Below, in pieces: positions 18,625 to 27,317 of a stretch of 64,000 nucleotides of DNA. The stretch is taken from positions 84,102 to 148,101 of the forward strand of contig NZ_NSDM01000017.1 in NCBI RefSeq assembly GCF_030852425.1, written 5' to 3'. Made by a program: the position numbers and the translations under genes. The notes beneath the pieces were generated by a model, which did no database searches, had not been told where the DNA came from, and saw only the letters and a list, made by a program, of their open reading frames with translations. This stretch comes from Saccharothrix longispora. GTDB taxonomy: Bacteria; Actinomycetota; Actinomycetes; Mycobacteriales; Pseudonocardiaceae. The number at the start of each line of letters is the position of its first letter. The first letter of the stretch is position 1.

Positions 18625-19838
18625 ATGGCGTGGGACAACGGGGTCGCGACGACCCCGCCGATGGGCTGGAACAGCTACGACTCCTTCAACTGGAACGTCA
18701 CCGAGGCGCAGGTCGAGGCCAACGCCGACTACATGCGCGACAACCTCAGGCAGCACAGGTGGCAGTACGTCGTCGACTGGGCCTGGTACCGCCCCGGCAG
18801 CGGCACCGGCACGCCGAGCCGGGACGCGAACCTCCGGCCCAGGTCGCGCACCGACGCGAACGGCCTGCTGCTGCCCGACACCGCCCGCTTCCCCTCGGCC
18901 GCGGGCGGCAACGGCTTCAAGCCGCCGGCCGACCACGTCCACGCGGGCGGCCTGAAGTTCGGCGTGCACCCGATGCAGCGGCATCCCGCGCCAGGTGGTC
19001 GCGGACAACCTGCCGGTGCCGGGCACGAGCTGCCGGGCGAACGAGATCGACGACGGCACCACCGCGGCGTGGCTGAACCTGAACCGGGGCCTCGACATGG
19101 CCAACCCGTGCGCCCAGGCGTACCTGGACGCCCAGTTCCGGCTGCTCGCCTCGTGGGGCGTGGACTACGTCAAGGTCGACGACATCGCCGCGCCGACCTA
19201 CCGGCAGGCCGAGGTCGAGGGCTACCGGCTGGCGATCCGGCGCAGCGGGCGGCCCATGGTGCTCAGCCTCCCCCGGCCCGACGTCGACCGCCCACGGCGC
19301 GCACGTCGCGGCCAACGCCACCATGTGGCGCGTCGTCAACGACCTGTGGGACGACTGGGCGGGACTGGACGCCCTGTTCGAGCGGCTGCACGCCTGGACG
19401 CCGCACCGCGGGCCCGGCGCCTGGCCCGACCCGGACATGATCCCCATCGGCCGGCTGTCCCAGCAGGGCCCGGTGGGGTCGCCCCGCTACTCGAACCAGG
19501 GCGAGGTGGTCTCCGGGGCCACCCGGCCCCTGTACTGCTCCGGGCAGGCCGCGATGAGCGGCGAAGGCGAACCCCTGCACGCCGGTGACCTGGCGGCGCA
19601 GTTGGCGCTGAGCCTCGACAACCTGGAGGCCGTCCTCGGCGAGGCGGGCATGTCGCTCGCGAACCTCGTGCGGCTCACCGTCTTCACCACCGACGTCGAC
19701 CTGCTGTTCCGGCACTACGGCGTGCCGGCGTCGCGGTTGGGCGCCGCCGGGGTCGCGCCGACCACGACGATGCTCGGGGTGACGAGGCTGGCGATCCCGG
19801 GCCTGGTCGTCGAGCTCGAGGGGACCGCCGTCGCGTGA
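18625..19838 (+). pseudogene. Frameshifted GH27-like alpha-galactosidase fused to a RidA domain
   Basis: ATG 18625 has a good GAGGAG site and opens a GH27-like barrel (TPPMGWNSYDSF, then DWAWYRP, LKFGVHPMQ). The reading frame is lost near 18985, continues as GIPRQVVADNLPVPG in the next frame (nucleophile region GVDYVKVDD), and is lost again near 19272, resuming as TSTAHGAHVAANATMW and RGPGAWPDPDMIP. From about 19485 the third frame runs without a stop into a complete RidA-like domain (PLYCSGQ, GDLAAQLALSLDNLEAVL, VTRLAIPGLVVELEGTAVA with the conserved Arg). The C-terminal half of the glycosidase is missing. This looks like a deletion fusion plus two frameshifts. The RidA part might still be expressed from an internal start (ATG 19554). 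Confidence 0.75.
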
Positions 19839-19845
19839 CCCGACC

Positions 19846-20739
19846 TCAAGGCTCCTCGGAGGTCCGCCGGTCGACCGCCGGGCGGACCCGGTCCCGGACC
19901 TCGGGGAGTCGCCGGAACCCCGCCGACGCGTAGGTGGCGACGGCGCCCGCGTTGGAACCCGGCGTGCAGACGACCGCGCTCGACGAGCCCAGTTCCCGCA
20001 GGGCGGCGGCAGCGGCCACGGTGATCGCCCTGCCGTGGCCGCGACCGCGGTGGTCCCGGTGCACGCCCATCGGTTCGAGCAGCCCCGGCCGGCCCGGCCC
20101 GGCGGACCACACGGTCACCGCCGCCACGGCGTCGCCCCGCTCGTCGTGCGCGACCAGGCACCGGGCGTCGGCGTACGGCGCCCCGGCCGCCATCGCGCGC
20201 CACCGCTCGTCGGTGAACGTCGACCCGTCGAACGACGCCCGCTGCACGGCGGCCCGCACGTGCGCCCGCCCCGGCCCGATCACCTCGATCCGCGCACCGG
20301 GGTCCTCCACCGGCTCCGCCAGGTCGCGGCGCAGCGGCGTCCACGGCTCGTCCACGCCCCAGCCGTCCCCGGACAGCAGGTCGTGCAGCAGCGCGTCCAC
20401 CGGCGTCTCGACGCGCGCCTCCCCCGCCGGCAGCACGCCGCGCTCAGGCCGGGTCGCGTCCTCCGCCAACCGCCGCGCCAGCTCCTCGTCCCGCCGGGCG
20501 TCCGGCGCGGTCGTCAGGCGCAGCAACCCGGGACCGTCCAGCAGCCCGACGGCGAGGACCCGCCCGCCCCGGCTCCACGTCCGCACCGCCGCGGCCGTCG
20601 CCTCCGCGCCGAACCGCCGGAACCAGCCCAGGTCGCCGGGGTGCAGCTGCATCGGCGCGCCGTCGTGCTGCCACTCCCGCAGCACGCCCGCGGCCTCGTC
20701 CACCCCGTCGACGCCCGGTGTGCGCGTCGTGATCGCCAT
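19846..20739 (-). CDS. GNAT family N-acetyltransferase
   Basis: 297 residues with ATG at 20739. The acetyl-CoA-binding motif A is in MGVHRDHRGRGHGRAI, followed by SNAGAVATYASAGFRRL, which is the typical C-terminal GNAT element. The N-terminal 140 residues form a more divergent GNAT-like half, so it is probably a tandem GNAT protein. It converges on the RidA fusion with 7 bases between the stops. Acceptor unknown. Confidence 0.8.
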   Translation of the reverse strand: MAITTRTPGVDGVDEAAGVLREWQHDGAPMQLHPGDLGWFRRFGAEATAAAVRTWSRGGRVLAVGLLDGPGLLRLTTAPDARRDEELARRLAEDATRPERGVLPAGEARVETPVDALLHDLLSGDGWGVDEPWTPLRRDLAEPVEDPGARIEVIGPGRAHVRAAVQRASFDGSTFTDERWRAMAAGAPYADARCLVAHDERGDAVAAVTVWSAGPGRPGLLEPMGVHRDHRGRGHGRAITVAAAAALRELGSSSAVVCTPGSNAGAVATYASAGFRRLPEVRDRVRPAVDRRTSEEP

Positions 20740-20851
20740 GCCCCGATCACACACCACCGCGCCGGCACCCGCACCCGGTTTCCGCCCCGGGGCGCGCTCC
20801 GGGTCGGGATAATCGCTGTCCCGCCGCGGAACGCGGTGGTACACAGCGGCG

Positions 20852-21619
20852 GTGGAGGAGACCTTGGCGTTCCCCGACCTGCTGCGGCTGATAGACGAGC
20901 GGTCGATCGCGTTCCGGGCCGCGGTGGACTCCGCGCCCACGCTCGACGCGCAGGTGCCGACCTGCCCCGAGTGGACGCTGTCCGACCTGGTGCGGCACAT
21001 CGGCGAGGGGCGCCGCACCTGGGCCGCCACCGTCGCCGCGGGACCCGCGGACGCCCCCGCGCCCGCGCCGGAGGGCACCGCCGCGCCCCGGGAGCGCGAA
21101 GCCGTGTCGGCCTGGTTGGCCGAGTCGACGCGGCTGCTGGTCGACGCGCTGCGGGAAGCCGGTCCGGACCGCGGTTGCTGGACGTGGTGGGGCGACTCGC
21201 AGTCGCCGCGGACCTGCGGCGCCGTCGCCCGGCACCAGCTCCAGCAGATGGTGGTGCACACCTACGACGCCCAGATCACCGCGGGCGTCCCGGAGCCGCT
21301 GCCGGTGGAGGCGGCGCTCGACGGCGTCGACGAGTTCCTCACCACCTGCTGCGCGACGACGGCCCCTTGGCCGCACGAGCCCGCCACCGTGGACTACCAC
21401 GCCACCGAGGGCCGTTCCTGGCGCCTGTGGCTCTCCGCCGACGGCGCGCGGACCGCTCCCCTCCGCACGCCGGGCGAGGGCGCGGTCGACGCCTCCCTTC
21501 GGGGGACGGCCGGCGAGCTGGTCCTGGCCCTGTACGGCCGCATCCCGGTCGACTCCCTGGGGCTCGACGGCGACCCGCGCCTGTTCGACCTGCTCATGGC
21601 CTGGGACCCGACGCAGTAG
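20852..21619 (+). CDS. Mycothiol-dependent maleylpyruvate isomerase family protein
   Basis: 255 residues of the DinB/MDMPI superfamily. Typical motifs are CPEWTLSDLVRHIGEGRR at the N-terminus and RHQLQQMVVHTYDAQ near the middle, supplying His and Asp ligands for the metal, and a C-terminal SCP2-like LVLALYGRIP segment. Family members use mycothiol, which fits an actinobacterium, but most have unassigned substrates. GTG 20852 is used here; a TTG four codons later also follows GGAGGAG. A GATAAT box lies at 20808-20813. Confidence 0.78.
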   Translation: MEETLAFPDLLRLIDERSIAFRAAVDSAPTLDAQVPTCPEWTLSDLVRHIGEGRRTWAATVAAGPADAPAPAPEGTAAPREREAVSAWLAESTRLLVDALREAGPDRGCWTWWGDSQSPRTCGAVARHQLQQMVVHTYDAQITAGVPEPLPVEAALDGVDEFLTTCCATTAPWPHEPATVDYHATEGRSWRLWLSADGARTAPLRTPGEGAVDASLRGTAGELVLALYGRIPVDSLGLDGDPRLFDLLMAWDPTQ

Positions 21620-21696
21620 GACGCGCGCCGACCGCTCGGGCGGCACCGGGAGGGGGACGCGGTGTGACGTAGGGTCGCGGAGCGGAGGTGAGGTCG

Positions 21697-21885
21697 GTGG
21701 CAGAGGCCGGTGGGGGTCCCGCCGAGGTGTCGCGGCACGACCGCGTCGACAGCGGCGGCGACCCGGTGTGCTGGTTGTCGCGGGTGTGCCCGGAGTGCGG
21801 TTTCCCGGCCGACGGCGAACCGGCCCCGGTGTGCCCGCGGTGCGGTGCGGCGGTGGCCGAGGACGAGGGTGGTGACCCGCGATGA
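21697..21885 (+). CDS. Small zinc-ribbon protein
   Basis: 62 residues from GTG 21697, which follows GGAGGTGAGG. Two CxxC knuckles (VCPECGFPADG and VCPRCGAAV) form a zinc ribbon, preceded by a conserved-looking VSRHDRVDSGGDPVCWL. Similar short proteins occur in many actinobacteria without assigned role. The adjacent downstream 640 bases hold no gene. Confidence 0.6.
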   Translation: MAEAGGGPAEVSRHDRVDSGGDPVCWLSRVCPECGFPADGEPAPVCPRCGAAVAEDEGGDPR

Positions 21886-22526
21886 CCTCCACGGCGGCGG
21901 TCGCCCGCGTGGGGTCGGGATGGTGCCGGCGATCTCCTTCCCGGGGACGCCGCCGACGTTCCGCGCCCCCGGTGTGACGGTCGTTGCCCGGCCCGGGCAT
22001 CGGCCGGGTCGTGTTCCGCGCCCTCGACGTCGCCGAGGTGGTGCCGGCCGCGGTGGTCGTGGCGGTGGCGGTGCTCGGCGGGCCGCCCGACCGGGTGCCG
22101 GCCGGGGAGGACCCGCCGCGTTCCCGAGCGCACCCGGGTCCACGTGGCGCTCGAAGTGCTCGAGGTGGTGGCCCTGGCGGTGCCGGGCGTCGCGGGCCGA
22201 GCCCCGGGAGCCGCGGCTCCCGGAAAATCCGTTGCCGGCGGTCCCGCGGTTGAACACCATGGCGGCCATGTACCGGTAGGCAGTGGCGCACGTGCGGGAC
22301 GAAGACGGGTCCGAGTCGCTCCCCGTCCCTCCCCGGCGTGCCTCCTGAAGCCCGCGCCTCGTGACGAGCGCGGGTTCCCGTCACACGACGTGATGTGCCA
22401 CGTCGTGCCGGCCGGCGTGCTCCGCTCTCGCGGCGCCGGCCGTACGCCACTGTCCCGAGAGGCGGTCCGCGGCGCGCGGAAGCGCTGCCCGTCGCCGCCT
22501 CCGCATACCGGGGGTCGACCCGAGCC
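21886..22526. other. 641-bp stretch without a supported gene; hairpin at 22351-22374
   Basis: Frames here encode only low-complexity Arg/Gly/Pro-rich strings typical of non-coding GC-rich DNA. A hairpin with arms CCCGCG and CGCGGG plus an inner CTCGT/ACGAG lies at 22351-22374. A partly structured leader for the DUF1062 gene is possible, but nothing specific is recognisable. Confidence 0.4.
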
Positions 22527-23174
22527 GTGAGTGAACTCCGCAGTACCCGTGTGCCCGTCGAGGGCGGCGGCATCGACCGGAAAGCGCTGTGGGTGGTCAG
22601 GGAGCTGGGCCTGCCCGCCATCGTCAAGGCGTGCGCGTCGTGCAGGTCCACCCGTCACCACCCCACCGGGAAGTTCCGGGTGAACGCCAACGGCAAGCTC
22701 CTCGACGTCTGGCTGCTGATCCGCTGTGAGCTGTGCGGGCGCGCGTCGAAGGTCCCCGTCCACGAGCGCGTCCGCGTGCAGTCGCTCGACCACGAGCGGC
22801 TGCCGGCGTTCGAGGGCAACGACCCGGCGATGGTGCGGCGGCTGACCGTGGACGCGGCGTTCGCCGGTCGGGCCGGGCACCGGCTCGACTGGAGCGGCAC
22901 GTGGGAACTGGAGACGGACGTGCCGTTCTACGAGTTCGGGCGCGACGACCCGACGCCGCTGGAGGTCGTCGTCAGGTTCGAACTCCCGGCGCCCGTGCGG
23001 GTCGGGAAGCTGCTGACGGCCGGGTTCGGCCTGAGCCGGCCCGCCGTGCGGGACGCGGTCGCTTCCGGCCGCATCCACCTGCCCCTGGCCGTGGACGCGA
23101 AGGTCCGTGAGGACTTCACCTTCTTCGTCACCGCGCCGGCTCCGCCGCCCGAGGCGGCCGGGGGTCGGGGGTAG
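22527..23174 (+). CDS. DUF1062 family protein
   Basis: 215 residues. The N-terminal half carries two CxxC pairs (VKACASCRSTRHH and LIRCELCGRAS), probably binding zinc, within the DUF1062 signature (GKFRVNANGKLLDVWLLIRC). The C-terminal third resembles an S4-like or basic motif (VRVGKLLTAGFGLSR). Function unknown in the family. GTG at 22527. Confidence 0.8.
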   Translation: MSELRSTRVPVEGGGIDRKALWVVRELGLPAIVKACASCRSTRHHPTGKFRVNANGKLLDVWLLIRCELCGRASKVPVHERVRVQSLDHERLPAFEGNDPAMVRRLTVDAAFAGRAGHRLDWSGTWELETDVPFYEFGRDDPTPLEVVVRFELPAPVRVGKLLTAGFGLSRPAVRDAVASGRIHLPLAVDAKVREDFTFFVTAPAPPPEAAGGRG

Positions 23175-23240
23175 GGCTTCCCGCCGCTCGTCCGCGTCGC
23201 GCGCGTCCTCCGGGGCGGGCGCGGCGCGGGCGCTCGGCCG

Positions 23241-23522
23241 TCAGCGGTCGGCGATGCCGTCCACGCGCAGCGTCGCGGACTCGTCCCGGTGGCTGCCGGC
23301 GCCGCCGACGTGCTTGTCGCTGATCCCGGTGCCGTTCTTGAGCACGTGGTAGAGCGCCATCCCGTGCCCGCGGCCCAGGTCGTAGTCCGCCTTGAGCCAG
23401 TCGAGGACCACCCCGGCCTTCGTGCCGGCGCCGTAGCCGCGGGCACCGGCCTCGGCCAGCAGTTCGACCGGGGTCTTGCCGGTCTTCCTCTCGATGGTGT
23501 CGAGGTAGGCCTGGAAGGACAT
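23241..23522 (-). CDS. DUF4287 domain protein
   Basis: 93 residues. It matches the DUF4287 signature from residue 1 (MSFQAYLDTIERKTGKTP, then GTKAGVVLDWLKADYDLGRG and GTGISDKHVG). Small cytoplasmic proteins of this type are widespread and unstudied; some are fused to DUF5655. A promoter with 18-bp repeats lies directly upstream. Confidence 0.88.
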   Translation of the reverse strand: MSFQAYLDTIERKTGKTPVELLAEAGARGYGAGTKAGVVLDWLKADYDLGRGHGMALYHVLKNGTGISDKHVGGAGSHRDESATLRVDGIADR

Positions 23523-23572
23523 GGAGGTCTCCGCTCGTCTCGGTCGAGGTGTTCGAGGTCGGGGGCAGCTTA

Positions 23573-23604
23573 TGACAACTTTTTCTGTCCTGACAACTTC
23601 TTTC
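23573..23604 (-). promoter_or_regulatory. Promoter with direct repeats for the DUF4287 gene
   Basis: On the plus strand TGACAACTT occurs at 23573 and 23591, an 18-base period. Read on the minus strand, TTGTCA forms a -35 element, and CATAAG lies 16 bases downstream as -10. The repeats therefore overlap the promoter, a layout expected for an operator. The sequence is strikingly AT-rich for this genome. Confidence 0.5.
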
Positions 23605-23749
23605 TTCGGTGTTATCGCGGACCCCGGCGACCGGTCCCCACCGCCCTACTCGGCCCCGTACCCCGGCCACGACCACGCGGGGCCGGTCTCCGCCGCGCGG
23701 CGGACCGCCGCGCCTGACGACCGCCCACGTCGGCGCGCTCGTCCCGCGC

Positions 23750-25939
23750 TCACGTCGAGGGCAGCCGCTGGGGATCGGTCAGCAGGCCGGGGTGCCAGTT
23801 CTCCGGCAGGTCGGGCCTGCCGAACAGGTACCCCTGGAGGTAGCCGCACCCCGCGTCGCGCAGCCAGCGCGCCTGGTCCGGGGTCTCGACGCCCTCGGCC
23901 ACCGTGCGCGCGCCCAGCACCGCGGCCAGGTCGATGATGCACCGCACCACGCCCTCGGTCCGGTCGTCCTCCCCGAGGCCGTCCGTGAACGACTTGTCGA
24001 TCTTCACCAGGTCGAACGGGTAGCGGCGCAGGTAGTTCAGCGACGAGTACCCCGTGCCGAAGTCGTCCAGGGCGATGCGCACGCCCAGGTCCCGGACGTC
24101 CATCAGCACCCGCATGGCCGCCTCGTCGGCCCACACCGACTCGGTGACCTCCACGGTGAGCAGACCCGCCTCCAGTCCCGTCGTGGTCAGCAGTTCGTCG
24201 ACCTGGCGGGGGAAGGCCTCACCCGCCAACTGCCACGGCGAGACGTTGACCGCGACCCCCAGCGGGTGGCCGCCGCGCTGCCAGCGCACCGCCTGGCCGC
24301 ACGCGCTGCGCAGCACGTGGGCGCCGAGCGGCACGATGAGGCCGGTCTCCTCCGCCAGGCCGATGAACCTGTCCGGACCGAGCAGCCCGCGACCCGGGTG
24401 CCGCCACCGCACCAGGGCCTCGGCGTGCGTGGTGCGTGCCTCGGCCAGGTCGATGATCGGCTGGTAGTGGAGCACCAGCTCCTCGTTGGTCAGGGCGGCG
24501 CGCAGGTCGGCCTGGTCGCGCTGCCGGGCCGCGACGTCCTCGCCCATGGCCCGCTCGAACGACCTGGCCCTTCCGCCGCCCTCCCGCTTGGCGACGTACA
24601 TGGCCACGTCCGCGTCGCGCAGCAGGTCCTCCGACGTGCGGCCGGTGCCGGCCCGTCCGGGCACGGCGATGCCGATGCTCGCGCGGATGGCGCGACCGCC
24701 GGGCCCGGCCAGCGCGGCCAGCACCCGCTCGGCCGGCCGCACGCCGCCGTCGCCGTCGCCGGGAACCGCCGTCAGCACGGCGAACTCGTCACCGCCGAGG
24801 CGGGCGACCACGTCCTCGGGACCGGTCGTGGACCGCAGGAGCCGGGCGGCCTCGACGAGGCGCCGGTCGCCTGCCTGGTGCCCGGCGGTGTCGTTGACCT
24901 CCTTGAAGCGGTCCAGGTCGATGAGCAGGAGGGCGACCCGGGCGCCGGCGGCCAGGGCGCGGTCCACCAGGTCGAGGAAGTGGCGGCGCCCGAACAGCCC
25001 CGTCAGCTCGTCGCGCTCGGAGCGCTCGCGGAGCGCGTCCTCCAGCGCGCGGCGGGCCGTGACGTCCACGACCGCGACCACGACGCGACCGGGCCGCGAG
25101 TCGTCCTCGACACCGGTGGGGTGCAGCGTGAGGGCCGTGGCGCCGCCGCCCCGGTCGACGCGCAGCTCGACCGGTTCCTCCCCCGCCCGGGCGCACCCGG
25201 CGGGGCAGCCGGTGATGTCCGTGCCGTGAGGGCACGGCACGGTCCCCGACGAGGCCCAGCCGAGCAGGTCGGCCACGCGCTCGTTGAACAGCTCCGGCCG
25301 CCCGTCGCCGTCGAGCAGCGCGAGGCCGACCGGGCTGGCGCGCACGACGGCCTCCGTGGTGCGGTGCGCGTCGTCGGCGTACCGGCGCGCCGCTTCGGCC
25401 AGGTGGGCGGCGCGCGCCGTCTCGCGCAGGGCCGCGGTCCCGATGAGCAGGCCGAGCAGCGGCATGAGCACCGGGGCCAGCACCTCCGGTCCGGGCGGAG
25501 GCGTGTGCCGGTCGTCGAGCACGACGGACGCGCCGAACCCGAGCACGTACCCGAGCACCGGGCAGGCGGCCTTCACCGGGAAGCGGCCGGCGCCGTCCAG
25601 CAGGGCGCGGCGGACGGTGACGCCGAACAGGAAACCCAGCACCGGCTGCGGGTCCGGCAGCACGAGCACACCGGTCACGACGATGGCGGCTTCCGCGAAC
25701 GCGGTGCCCCAGCCGTCCACCTCCGGCCACAGCAGCCACCCGCCCAGGACGAGCGCCACGGCGACCGACGCGGCACCGCCGACGACTCCCCCGGCCTGCG
25801 CGAGCCGCACCGCGAACACGACACCGCCGATCCAGGCGAACGCGGTCGTCAAGCGCCGCACCCGGCGGAGGCCGCGGTCGTGCGGCACACCCGGCGGTCC
25901 GCCGACCGGCGTGACGGCCGAGTGGGCAGAAGTGGTCAC
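23750..25939 (-). CDS. Membrane GGDEF/EAL c-di-GMP protein with PAS domain
   Basis: 729 residues. About five or six N-terminal helices (1-165), a PAS domain near 200-310 (PVGLALLDGDGRPELFNERV), a GGDEF domain with intact RLGGDEFAVL, and an EAL domain with THAEALVRWRHPG and ALDDFGTGYSSLNYL. Both catalytic signatures are kept, so it may make and degrade c-di-GMP. GTG 25939 follows GGGGAGGG. In streptomycete-like bacteria c-di-GMP controls development; that role is inference here. A 499-base region precedes it. Confidence 0.9.
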   Translation of the reverse strand: MTTSAHSAVTPVGGPPGVPHDRGLRRVRRLTTAFAWIGGVVFAVRLAQAGGVVGGAASVAVALVLGGWLLWPEVDGWGTAFAEAAIVVTGVLVLPDPQPVLGFLFGVTVRRALLDGAGRFPVKAACPVLGYVLGFGASVVLDDRHTPPPGPEVLAPVLMPLLGLLIGTAALRETARAAHLAEAARRYADDAHRTTEAVVRASPVGLALLDGDGRPELFNERVADLLGWASSGTVPCPHGTDITGCPAGCARAGEEPVELRVDRGGGATALTLHPTGVEDDSRPGRVVVAVVDVTARRALEDALRERSERDELTGLFGRRHFLDLVDRALAAGARVALLLIDLDRFKEVNDTAGHQAGDRRLVEAARLLRSTTGPEDVVARLGGDEFAVLTAVPGDGDGGVRPAERVLAALAGPGGRAIRASIGIAVPGRAGTGRTSEDLLRDADVAMYVAKREGGGRARSFERAMGEDVAARQRDQADLRAALTNEELVLHYQPIIDLAEARTTHAEALVRWRHPGRGLLGPDRFIGLAEETGLIVPLGAHVLRSACGQAVRWQRGGHPLGVAVNVSPWQLAGEAFPRQVDELLTTTGLEAGLLTVEVTESVWADEAAMRVLMDVRDLGVRIALDDFGTGYSSLNYLRRYPFDLVKIDKSFTDGLGEDDRTEGVVRCIIDLAAVLGARTVAEGVETPDQARWLRDAGCGYLQGYLFGRPDLPENWHPGLLTDPQRLPST

Positions 25940-26438
25940 GTCCCTCCCCGGCGACGACGTGATCGACCGCGGTCCCCGATCGACGCGGACCCCCGAGCGG
26001 TCCGCCCCGCGCTCCGACCGCCGCCGAAGCCTAGTGGAACGGCGACCGCCACAACCACTGCCAACGAGGAATATGCACATCCATAGAGGACGAATGCAGG
26101 CGGCACAGTGCCGACCGGGACGGTGCCGCGACACCCGCCGAACCGCACTCCCGACGGGCGCCGGGTCGGCACGGCGTCCCCCGGATCACCGCCTGTCCCG
26201 CGGCGCCCGCGAGGCGGTCTTCCCCGCCCCTGGAAGAGGACCAGCCCCGCGGGTGCCGCGTCCGGGAGCGGACACCCGATGGGAGCAACGCCCGGCGACC
26301 CGCCCCTGTCCCGACCCCGCCCCGTCACCGCAACCCCCGCACGGGTGACGGCGGCGTCCGGGAATGCCGCGACTGTGGGAACCTGATCCCCACGCCTTGA
26401 GACCACAGGGTGTGTTTCATGCTGGAAAGGCACGGTTT
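25940..26438. other. 499-bp region between divergent signalling genes, no gene seen
   Basis: It lies between the GGDEF/EAL gene (leftward) and the RsbW-like gene (rightward). There is an AT-richer patch at 26038-26095 likely to hold promoters. GTGCCGACC (about 26106) and GGTCGGCAC (about 26163) are complementary, so a long-range hairpin is possible. I could not match it to a known RNA class. Confidence 0.35.
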
Positions 26439-26831
26439 GTGGACGTCGTCGAGCCGCCCGGTGACCACATCGACCTGGACCGGGAGGGCGGGTTCCCGCT
26501 GCACCGGGCGCGGCGGTGGATCACCGGCAGCTTCCCCGATGTGAGCCGGGAACGGCTCTCGACCCTGCTGCTGGTGGCCGACGCGTTGCTGGCCAACGCG
26601 TTCGAGCACGCCGCCGGGCCGCGCAGGGTCCGGTTGCTCCGCTCGCCCGACCGGGCGCTGGTGCGCGTCGAGGTCGACGACGCCAGTCCCCACCTGCTGC
26701 CGGTGCTGGGGAGGCCCGGTGCCGCGGACCGGCGGCACCGGGGGCTGCTGCTGGTCAACCGGTTGTCCTCGCTGTGGGGCGTGACGCCCGGGGCCGACCA
26801 CAAGACCGTGTGGGCAGAGGTCGTGGTGTAG
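26439..26831 (+). CDS. RsbW-like anti-sigma factor/ATPase
   Basis: 130 residues of the HATPase_c_2 family. N-box LLVADALLANAFEHAAG, G1-type VEVDDASPHLLP, G2-like HRGLLLVNRLSSLWG and terminal KTVWAEV are all recognisable. GTG 26439 is preceded by GGAAAGG 8 bases upstream; an earlier in-frame GTG lacks a site. It may talk to the STAS proteins at 29240 and 33919, but they are 2.4 kb or more away and not in the same operon. Confidence 0.8.
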   Translation: MDVVEPPGDHIDLDREGGFPLHRARRWITGSFPDVSRERLSTLLLVADALLANAFEHAAGPRRVRLLRSPDRALVRVEVDDASPHLLPVLGRPGAADRRHRGLLLVNRLSSLWGVTPGADHKTVWAEVVV

Positions 26832-26866
26832 GCCCCACACACCCGATCGCGCCGCGATCGACCCGA

Positions 26867-26909
26867 TTGCTCCATGATCTGCTATGTGCCTATAGTGCTA
26901 GGACCATAG
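26867..26909 (+). promoter_or_regulatory. Promoter and GntR operator of the GntR-ABC operon
   Basis: TTGCTC (26867-26872) and TATAGT (26891-26896) are separated by 18 bases. A 20-bp near-palindrome CTATAGTGCTAGGACCATAG (26890-26909, 16 of 20 positions symmetric) covers the -10 box. GGAGGAAG and the GTG start follow 8-15 bases later. Autorepression by the YtrA-type GntR protein is the obvious reading. Confidence 0.75.
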
Positions 26910-26924
26910 TTAAATGGAGGAAGT

Positions 26925-27317
26925 GTGATCGAGTTCCACCTGGACAGCGGGTCCGGCCTGTCGCCGTACCAGCAGGTGGTCCAGCAGGTCCGCCACGCGC
27001 TGCGGCTCGGCCTGCTGCGCGAGGGCGACCAACTGCCGAAGGTCAAGGACGTCGTGGCGCAGTTGGCCATCAACCCGAACACGGTGCTCAAGGCGTACCG
27101 GGAGCTGGAGCACGCCGGCCTGGTCGCGGCCCGTCCGGGGGTGGGCACCTTCGTCTCGGCGACCCTGCCCGGCGTGGCACCGGGGGTGCTGGGCCCGCTG
27201 AGCCGGGACCTGCGGCGCTGGATCGCCAAGGCCCGCCTGGCCGGGCTGGACGACGAGGGCATCGAGGCCCTGATCACCACGACCCTCCGGACCACGGCGA
27301 CGGAGGAGACCGCGTGA
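26925..27317 (+). CDS. YtrA-type GntR family transcriptional regulator
   Basis: 130 residues, the short GntR form: an N-terminal winged helix (SPYQQVVQQVRHALRLGLL and INPNTVLKAYRELEHAGLV, then RPGVGTFVSA) and a brief helical tail without a large effector domain. This form is typically the first gene of an ABC-transporter operon, as here. GTG at 26925 after GGAGGAAG. It overlaps the ATPase gene by four bases. Confidence 0.9.
   Translation: MIEFHLDSGSGLSPYQQVVQQVRHALRLGLLREGDQLPKVKDVVAQLAINPNTVLKAYRELEHAGLVAARPGVGTFVSATLPGVAPGVLGPLSRDLRRWIAKARLAGLDDEGIEALITTTLRTTATEETA

Noticed and set aside
21394..22269. Minus-strand frame across the 641-bp gap
   Set aside because: Mostly Arg/Pro/Gly strings, runs antisense into the isomerase-like gene, no ribosome-binding site.
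26100..26350. Possible c-di-GMP or c-di-AMP riboswitch near the GGDEF/EAL gene
   Set aside because: Complementary segments exist, but none of the conserved core bases of the known classes could be recognised.
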